Assembly: GCF_034702125.1 (NCBI RefSeq)
Contig: NC_085875.1
Location: 22,766,116-22,830,115, forward strand
DNA length: 64,000 nucleotides
Reading direction: 5' to 3'
Source of the DNA: Engraulis encrasicolus
Taxonomy: Eukaryota; Chordata; Actinopteri; Clupeiformes; Engraulidae
The number at the start of each line of letters is the position of its first letter. The stretch's first letter is position 1. Shown here piece by piece: positions 58,126 to 64,000 of the stretch. The position numbers and the translations under genes were made by a program. Below the pieces are notes generated by a model. The model saw nothing but the letters and a program-made list of their open reading frames with translations. It searched no databases and was not told where the DNA came from.

Positions 58126-58385
58126 CCAGAGACACCTGTCACCACTTTAGTGGTGTGCTTATCAGATAACTTAAAGAAAGGTGTTGTCAAATTTTCCAAA
58201 TTTCCAAAATGTGACAACATTAGCAATAGCAAATTATGCATACACAGTTCTGTGAACATCTGGATGAGTGCAGCACTTCATTCAAGAAACTGCCTGATGT
58301 TTATGAATATTAAAAACCTAATGCAAAAACTACTTCACTCCAGACTTACTGACAAAGTTGACAGTGGCATGCAGACAAAGAAAGT

Positions 58386-58455
58386 CCCTTTAAAGGGGTA
58401 TGCCAGTATATTTTGGGGCTTAAAGGGGTATGCCATTATTTTGGGGCTTAATGCA
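58386..58455. repeat. Short tandem duplication (TTAAAGGGGTATGCCA unit)
   Basis: Two units of about 30 bp (TTAAAGGGGTATGCCA..TATTTTGGGGC). An undetermined base (n) lies further right at 58565. Confidence 0.8.
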
Positions 58456-58726
58456 GTTAAAATCGTTGGCTGGGGTTTATAAAGGTGGTAAAGTGTCTTA
58501 TTTTTCATGTAAGCCGGTGTCTTGCTTTAAGACAAGTTAAAAGAGGGAATATGTCGCTAAGCTANTGAAAGTCAATGTATCCTGCACAAATGCCTTGCCA
58601 AATCTAATATTCAAAACACAACAAAGTTCTCACCGCACCTCAACACAACACATCACTTCCTCCATTCCTCTTAGTGTCCTGTTTCCTCAGCAGTGCCATT
58701 CATGTCTTCAGCTCTGGTGTATCAAC

Positions 58727-59169
58727 ATGACTCATGGCTTCCTCATCCGGATCCTGCTCACTCTAATCCCACTCTGGTGCCAAGGTATAAAACATTACAA
58801 TGACATTTATGTTTTGGGGAGGATTTTAATAATGAGTTTCTAAAATTGTCAATTTTTTTTCTTAAACAGGACAAAAACATGAAGTTCATCAGAGCCCTCT
58901 TGAGGTGTTACTAACTCAAGGACGAAATGTGTCTCTAAATTGTCAACATCAAATTCCAAACTACGATGTCATTTTGTGGTATAAACAACCCGTTCAAAGT
59001 TCTACCCTTGATCTTATCGGATTTATGAATGTTGGGTCACGCAATATGGAAAAGGAAAAGGAAAAACACTTCAATGTAAGCGGGGATGGCCGTAAAAACA
59101 GCACCCTTTATTTCCTAAAGCCATTTGAGCCAGAAGACAGTGCAGTATATTTCTGTGCCGCAAGTCGAG
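58727..59169 (+). CDS. TRBV: T-cell receptor beta V segment (family A, 4)
   Basis: Leader 58727-58784 (MTHGFLIRILLTLIPLWCQ, with a Cys near the end), V exon 58870-59169. Features: HEVHQSPLEVLLTQGRNVSL, first Cys in NCQHQIPNYD, ILWYKQPVQSSTLDLIGFMN, SRNMEKEKEKHFNVSGDG, EDSAVYFCAAS at the second Cys. First of five cassettes spaced about 1.0 kb apart. Its V exon resembles the following four more than those to its left. Intact. Confidence 0.86.
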
Positions 59170-59207
59170 CACAGTGCTACAGATCTCCTCTCGGTCTCAC
59201 AATAACT
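59170..59207 (+). other. Recombination signal (23-type)
   Basis: CACAGTG, 22-bp spacer, ACAATAACT. Confidence 0.87.
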
Positions 59208-59460
59208 CCAAGACACCTGTAACTTATTTATCTCTTTTAATAACTGTGAAATGTAATGCAAAACCACAGACAGCAACATCGGGCAGCAGCATTGCTGCAC
59301 AGCACTTCATCGGTGAAGTCTACATTAAATGTTTAGTAGAGAAAATGTGTAAATATCTTTAAGTCACTGTAGAGGACAAATGGTTTGCTCAAATCAAACT
59401 TAGACAGTACATGTATGCTACATGCATACTTTATATTGATGTCTTTTGTTTAAGTGTTTT

Positions 59461-59572
59461 ACTAAAGACAGGACATTTGAGAGTATGACAGGAAGAGAAT
59501 GGGAGAGAGATGGGGCAGGACTGATACATCGAACCTGGGTCCCTATGGGCATGCAAGGGGCTTAGCGTTCAT
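59461..59572 (-). mobile_element. tRNA-derived SINE, cassette copy 1
   Basis: Minus strand: GCCCCTTGCATGCCCATAGG, then GGGACCCAGGTTCGATG and a CCATCTCTCTCCCATTCTCT body. The box B region is partly deleted compared with the next copies. Confidence 0.65.
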
Positions 59573-59598
59573 GCATAATGAAGACAACACCAGAAGGC

Positions 59599-59610
59599 GG
59601 TGACGATTGA
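59599..59610 (+). promoter_or_regulatory. CRE-like V promoter element (candidate)
   Basis: GGTGACGATTGA about 80 bp before the leader ATG. The next cassette has GGTGACGAGTGA at the same distance. Confidence 0.4.
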
Positions 59611-59686
59611 TTTTTCACCTCCCCCTCTTCATGTTTTCTCTCCATCGTCACTGTCATTACATCTTGAGCTCTGATACACCACCAAC

Positions 59687-60158
59687 ATGATTCAAAGCCT
59701 CTTCTTCCTCACTCTGATAGTCTGGGTTCAAGGTATAAAACATTATTCAGGTAATCACAAAAAATAGGTTCATGTTTTGTTTTTTGCTTTTTTCTGAAGT
59801 TGACGATTTCAGTGATCCTTTCTTAATTTGTCATTTTCTTCAACATTTTCTTCAACAGGACAAAGGTATGAAGTTCATCAGAGCCCTCTTGAGGTGTTAC
59901 TAACTCAAGGACGAAATGTGTCCTTGAATTGTCAACATCAAATTCCAAACTACGATGTAATTTTGTGGTATAAACAACCCGTTAAAAGTTCTACCCTCGA
60001 TCTTATTGGACATATGAATTTTGGGTCACGCAATATGGAAAATGAATATGAGAAACACTTCAATGTGACCGGCCATGGCAGTAAAAACAGCACCCTTTAT
60101 TTCCTGAAGCCATTTGAACCTGAAGACAGCGCTGTATATTTCTGCGCTGCAAGTCAAG
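59687..60158 (+). CDS. TRBV: T-cell receptor beta V segment (family A, 5)
   Basis: Short leader 59687-59732 (MIQSLFFLTLIVWVQ), V exon 59859-60158. Features: YEVHQSPLEVLLTQGRNVSL, first Cys in NCQHQIPNYD, ILWYKQPVKSSTLDLIGHMN, NEYEKHFNVTGHGSKNSTLY, EDSAVYFCAAS at the second Cys. Differences from sisters concentrate around CDR2 (HMNFGSRNMENEYE), as expected for receptor contact residues. Intact. Confidence 0.86.
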
Positions 60159-60196
60159 CACAGTGCTACAGATCTCCTCTTGGCCTCACAATAACT
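60159..60196 (+). other. Recombination signal (23-type)
   Basis: CACAGTG, 22-bp spacer, ACAATAACT. Confidence 0.87.
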
Positions 60197-60469
60197 CCAA
60201 GACACCTGTAACTTCTTTATCTCTTTTAATAACTGAAGCATAATGCAAAACCACAGACAGCAACATCGAGCAGCAATCCAAACATCATCACTGCAGTTCT
60301 GTGTCTATTCAGATGGGTGCAGCACAGCACTTCACCCAATGAAGTCTACATGAAATGTCTAGTAGAGTGTGTAAATGTGTAAATATCTATAAATCAATCA
60401 TTTTTTTGATCAAATCTAATGTAGACAGCACATGTCTGTAACATGCATACTATTCCTGTTTTTAAAGGG

Positions 60470-60615
60470 GTTTGTGTCTTTTACTGAAAACAGGACATTT
60501 GAGAGTATGAGAGGAAGTGAGTGGGAGAGAGATGGTTCAGGACTGAGACATGACCCAGGTCGGACTCGAACCTGGGTCCCCATGGGCATGCAAGGGGCTT
60601 AGCGTAGGCCTACAT
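60470..60615 (-). mobile_element. tRNA-derived SINE, cassette copy 2
   Basis: Minus strand: CTAAGCCCCTTGCATGCCCA, box B GGTTCGAGTCC, then a CATCTCTCTCCCACTCACTT body and TCCTGTTTTCAGTAAAAGAC end. It is in the same place in each of four cassettes, so it was present before they multiplied. Confidence 0.7.
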
Positions 60616-60647
60616 GTATGTTACCAATCAAGACAAGACCAGAAGGC

Positions 60648-60659
60648 GGTGACGAGTGA
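60648..60659 (+). promoter_or_regulatory. CRE-like V promoter element (candidate)
   Basis: GGTGACGAGTGA about 80 bp before the leader ATG at 60736. In the two following cassettes the core reads GGCGACAA, losing the TGACG word. Confidence 0.4.
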
Positions 60660-60735
60660 TTTTTCACCTCCCCCTCTTCATGTTTTCTCTCCATCGTCAG
60701 TGTCATTCCATCTTGAGCACTGATACACCACCAAC

Positions 60736-61170
60736 ATGATTCAAAGCCTCTTCTTCCTCACTCTGATATTCTGGGTTCAAGGTATAAAACATTATTCAGG
60801 AAATCACAAAAATTAGGTTCATGTTTTTTTAATGATCCTATCTGAATTTGACAATAATTTTCTTCAACAGGACAAAAACATGAAGTTCATCAGAGTCCTC
60901 TTGAGGTGTTTCAAACACAAGGACAAAATGTGTCCTTGAATTGTCTTCATCAAATTCAAGACTACTTTGTGATTTTGTGGTATAAACAAACTGTTCAACG
61001 TTCAACCCTTGATCTTATCGGATTTATGAATTATGAGTCACGCAATATGGAAAAGGAAAAGGAAAAACACTTCAATGTAACCGGGGATGGCAGTAAAAAC
61101 AGCACCCTTTATTTCCTGAAGCCATTTGAACCTGAAGACAGTGCAGTATATTTCTGTGCTGCAAGTCGAG
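60736..61170 (+). CDS. TRBV: T-cell receptor beta V segment (family A, 6)
   Basis: Leader 60736-60781 (MIQSLFFLTLIFWVQ), V exon 60871-61170. Features: HEVHQSPLEVFQTQGQNVSL, first Cys in NCLHQIQDYF, ILWYKQTVQRSTLDLIGFMN, MEKEKEKHFNVTGDGSKNST, EDSAVYFCAAS at the second Cys. Upstream promoter-proximal sequence is shared with 59599. Intact. Confidence 0.86.
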
Positions 61171-61208
61171 CACAGTGCTACAGATCTCCTCTCGGTCTCA
61201 CAATAACT
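61171..61208 (+). other. Recombination signal (23-type)
   Basis: CACAGTG, 22-bp spacer, ACAATAACT. Confidence 0.87.
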
Positions 61209-61465
61209 CCAAGACACCTGTAACTTCTTTATCTCTTTTAATAACTGAAACATAATGCAAAACCACAGACAGCAACATCGGGCAGCTATCCAAACAGCAT
61301 TGCTGCACAGCACTTCACTCGGTGAAGTCCACATCAGATGTCAAGTAGAGAGTGTAAATGTGTAAATATCTTTAAGTCACTATGCATGAAAAATGTTTCT
61401 TTGCTCAAATCAAACTTACATAGTACATGTCTGTAACATGCATACTATATATTCCTGTTTTTTAA

Positions 61466-61605
61466 AGGGGTTTGTATCTTTTACTGAAAACAGGACATTT
61501 GAGAGTATGAGAGGAAGTGAGTGGGAGAGAGATGGGACAGGATTGAGACATGATCCAGATTGGACTCGAACCTGGATCCCCATGGGCATGCATGCCTATA
61601 TGTGA
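61466..61605 (-). mobile_element. tRNA-derived SINE, cassette copy 3
   Basis: Minus strand: GCATGCCCATGGGGATCC, box B GGTTCGAGTCC, body as in the other copies. Confidence 0.7.
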
Positions 61606-61759
61606 AGAGGGTTAGCGTAGGGCTACATATAGGCCTACTGTATGTTCCTAATCAAGACAAGACCAGGAGGAGGCGACAATAAATGTTTCACCTCCCCCTC
61701 TTTATGTTTTCTCTCCATCGTCAGTGTCATTCCATCTTGAGTTCTGATACACCACTAAC

Positions 61760-62206
61760 ATGATTCAAAGCCTCTTCTTCCTCACTCTGATATTCTGGGT
61801 TCAATGTATAAAACATTATTAAGGAAATCACAAAAATTAGATTCCAGATTTTTTTTCCCCTCAGCTGACGATTTTAATGATCCTTTCTTAATATTTTCTT
61901 CAACAGGACAAAAACATGAAGTTCATCAGAGTCCTCTTGAGGTGTTTCAAACACAAGGACAAAATGTGTCCTTGAATTGTCTTCATCAAATTCAAGACTA
62001 TGTTGTGATTTTGTGGTATAAACAAACTGTTCAAAGTTCTACCCTTGATCTTATTGGATATATGTATTATGGGACACGCAATATGGAAAAGGAATATGAA
62101 AAACACTTCAACGTGACCGGCCATGGTAGCGAAAACAGCACCCTTTACTTCTTGAAGCCATTTGAGCCTGAAGACAGTGCTGTGTATTTCTGTGCTGCAA
62201 GTCGAG
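61760..62206 (+). pseudogene. TRBV segment disabled by a splice-junction stop (family A, 7)
   Basis: Leader 61760-61805 and V exon 61907-62206 are each open, and the V exon looks normal (HEVHQSPLEVFQTQGQNVSL, ILWYKQTVQSSTLDLIGYMY, EDSAVYFCAAS). However, the last leader base, G in every sister, is T at 61805. The donor GT is retained, but joining T to GA at the V exon start gives TGA instead of Gly. The spliced message would stop at the end of the leader, and the -1 donor position is also weakened. The RSS is intact, so the segment could still rearrange non-productively. The call depends on 61805 being correctly sequenced. Confidence 0.75.
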
Positions 62207-62244
62207 CACAGTGCTACAGATCTCCTCTCGGCCTCACAATAACT
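62207..62244 (+). other. Recombination signal (23-type)
   Basis: CACAGTG, 22-bp spacer, ACAATAACT. Confidence 0.87.
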
Positions 62245-62524
62245 CCAAGACACCTGCAACTTCATTAGCCTATCTCTTTTAATAACTGAAGTATAATGCA
62301 AAACCACAGACAGCAACATTGAGCAGCTATCCAAACAGCATCACTGCAGTTCTGTGTCTATTCAGATGGGTGCAGCACAGCACTTCACCCAATGAAGTCT
62401 ACATTAAATGTATAGTAGATAGTGTAAATGTAAATATATTTAAGTCAATATGGATGAAAAATGTTTTTTTGCACAAATCAAGACAGTACATTTCTCTACC
62501 ATGCATACTATTCCTGTTTTAAAG

Positions 62525-62665
62525 GGGCTTGTTTCTTTGACTGAAGACAGAATATTTGAGAGTATGAGAGGAAGTGAGTGGGAGAGAGATGGGGTAGGAT
62601 TGAGACATGACCCAGGTCGGACTCAAACCTGGGTCCCCATGGGCATGCATGCCTATATGTGAAGG
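62525..62665 (-). mobile_element. tRNA-derived SINE, cassette copy 4
   Basis: As the other copies, but the box B equivalent reads GGTTTGAGTCC on the minus strand. Confidence 0.7.
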
Positions 62666-62810
62666 GGGTTAGCGTAGGGCTACATATACTGTATGTTCCT
62701 AATCAAGAGAAGACCAGGAGGAGGCGACAAAAGATTTTTCACCTCCCCCTCTTCATGTTTTCTCTCCATCGTCAGTGTCATTCCATCTTGAGTTCTGATA
62801 CGCCACCAAC

Positions 62811-63253
62811 ATGATTCAAAGCCTCTTCTTCCTCACTCTGATATTCTGGGTTCAAGGTATAAAACATTCAGGGTATCACAAAAATTATGTTCTGATTTTT
62901 TCTCCCCTACGCTGACGATTTTAATGTTCCTTTCTGAACTTGTTCTTCAACAGGACAAAAACATGAAGTTCATCAGAGTCCTCGTGAGGTGTTCCAAACA
63001 CAAGGCCAAAATGAGTCCTTGAATTGTCTTCACCAAATTGAAAACTACTATGTGATTTTGTGGTACAAACAAACTGTTCAAAGTTCAACCCTTGATCTTA
63101 TTGGATATATGAATTATGAGTCACGCAATATGGAAAAGGAAAAGGAAAAACACTTCAACGTGACCGGCCATGGTAGCGAAAACAGTACCCTTTACTTCCT
63201 GAAGCCATTTGAACCTGAAGACAGTGCAGTATATTTCTGTGCTGCAAGTCAAG
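62811..63253 (+). CDS. TRBV: T-cell receptor beta V segment (family A, 8)
   Basis: Leader 62811-62856 (MIQSLFFLTLIFWVQ), V exon 62954-63253. Features: HEVHQSPREVFQTQGQNESL, first Cys in NCLHQIENYY, ILWYKQTVQSSTLDLIGYMN, MEKEKEKHFNVTGHGSENST, EDSAVYFCAAS at the second Cys. The FR1 glycosylation site NVS of its sisters is lost (NES). No SINE copy follows it in the window. Intact. Confidence 0.86.
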
Positions 63254-63291
63254 CACAGTGCTACAGATCACTTCTCCGCCTCACAATAACC
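63254..63291 (+). other. Recombination signal (23-type)
   Basis: CACAGTG, 22-bp spacer, ACAATAACC. Confidence 0.88.
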
Positions 63292-63532
63292 CTAAGAGTT
63301 CCAGACACCTGTAACATCTTTATCTTTCATTAACGTACCACTATCAAATCATGAAGACGTGTCACCACACCATTACCACCACAGCAAAAGTGGGCAGTTA
63401 TCCAAACAACACACTTCTGCAGTTCTGTGACTGTCCAGATGGGGACAGTATGTCTCACAATGAAGTCTGGCATAGTGATGGATACTATCACTGAACTCGT
63501 CTGAGAATGTGCCACTTAACCTCAGTGTTAAC

Positions 63533-64000
63533 ATGAGCAAAGCAAAATTCATTATTCTGGTAGCTGTCTGGCTAACAGGTATGAACACTATAATATCACA
63601 TAGCAAAGATAGATGTTACTTATCACTCATTTAATATAATGGAATGACCCAGCAAAATATGGATCTTCATGGGTCTGGGTCTGTTTCTTTCTTTTTTATT
63701 ACAGGTATTTCTTCTGAGAAGACAGCTGATCAGTCCCCTCCAAATATCATCAGTTATTCAGGAAAACAAGCAACCTTTCGATGTTCTCACAACATTCAAG
63801 GATACAACCAAATCAACTGGTACCAACAGACCGGACGCCAAGGGCTGGTTTTGATGGGTTATCTTATAGGGAACCAGGCAGTTCACGAGTCTGGGTTTAC
63901 AAAGGAAAAAATCCCCATGGAAGGAGATGCAAACCAAGGGAAAGACAGCACAATGACCATGTTGGAACTTCATCCAAATGACAGCGCCACTTATTTTTGT
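63533..64000 (+). CDS. TRBV: T-cell receptor beta V segment (family C), cut by window end
   Basis: Leader 63533-63578 (MSKAKFIILVAVWLT) and V exon from 63705, open to the last base of the window, which is the last base of the second Cys codon (DSATYFC). Features: first Cys in TFRCSHNIQGY, INWYQQTGRQGLVLMGYLIG, ESGFTKEKIPMEGDANQGKD, MLELHPNDSATYFC. It is clearly a different family from its neighbours: WYQQ, a longer FR3 and no YFLKPF. The pseudogene at 55599 is its relative. The RSS lies outside the window, so function cannot be judged fully. Confidence 0.8.

Noticed and set aside
57823..58482. 219-codon ORF continuing past a V segment
   Set aside because: It reads through the RSS into flanking DNA. 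The germline V exon ends at the heptamer, so the extra 130 codons are chance.
58565..58565. Ambiguous base n
   Set aside because: A single undetermined base in inter-V DNA. It affects no feature.

Overview
The window is vertebrate nuclear DNA, almost certainly from a teleost fish. It carries split-leader immunoglobulin-type V segments with 23-type recombination signals (RSS). It also carries fish-type transposons (hAT, DIRS, BEL/Pao, mariner-like, tRNA-derived SINEs) and long CA/GT microsatellites. The V segments read most like T-cell receptor beta V genes (WYKQ or WYQQ, DSAVYFCAAS endings). No D, J or C segment lies in the window, so the chain assignment is inferred from family resemblance.

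Layout. Positions 1-3696 hold a decayed DIRS-like tyrosine-recombinase retrotransposon preceded by a degenerate tandem array. Positions 3697-21770 and 25848-45044 are two copies of one segmental duplication. Each copy holds a multi-exon gene I do not recognise (seven exons, open throughout, about 707 and 757 codons) with a tandemly repeated 46-residue block. The duplication ends inside a V leader exon. The copies differ by discrete insertions, so several elements can be delimited by comparison with the empty site: nested hAT elements in copy A, and a gag-only BEL/Pao-like element, a hairpin retroposon and a hAT in copy B. Two intact V segments lie between the copies (22.8-24.2 kb).

From 45 kb to the right edge there is a V cluster, all on the + strand. 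It starts with a broken V at 45.0 kb, then a family with about twelve codons between the second Cys and the RSS (48.2 and 53.3 kb, with broken relatives at 50.3-50.9 kb). It continues with a tandem array of 'MIQ' type cassettes from 54.8 to 63.3 kb and ends with a third family cut by the window edge at 64000. The last five cassettes repeat every 1.0 kb and share a SINE. I count eleven V segments that look intact and one that is cut by the edge. The pseudogenes include one disabled by a stop codon that exists only after splicing.

How the parts work together. V segments are joined by RAG to downstream D/J segments to build receptor chains. The recent array is a birth-and-death cluster growing by unequal crossing over. 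The unrecognised gene pair sits among the V segments as a duplicated passenger, much as unrelated genes lie inside TCR loci elsewhere. Its function cannot be read from the sequence and it is the best candidate for something undescribed. A second candidate is a small retroposon family with a near-perfect long hairpin and 12-14 bp target duplications.
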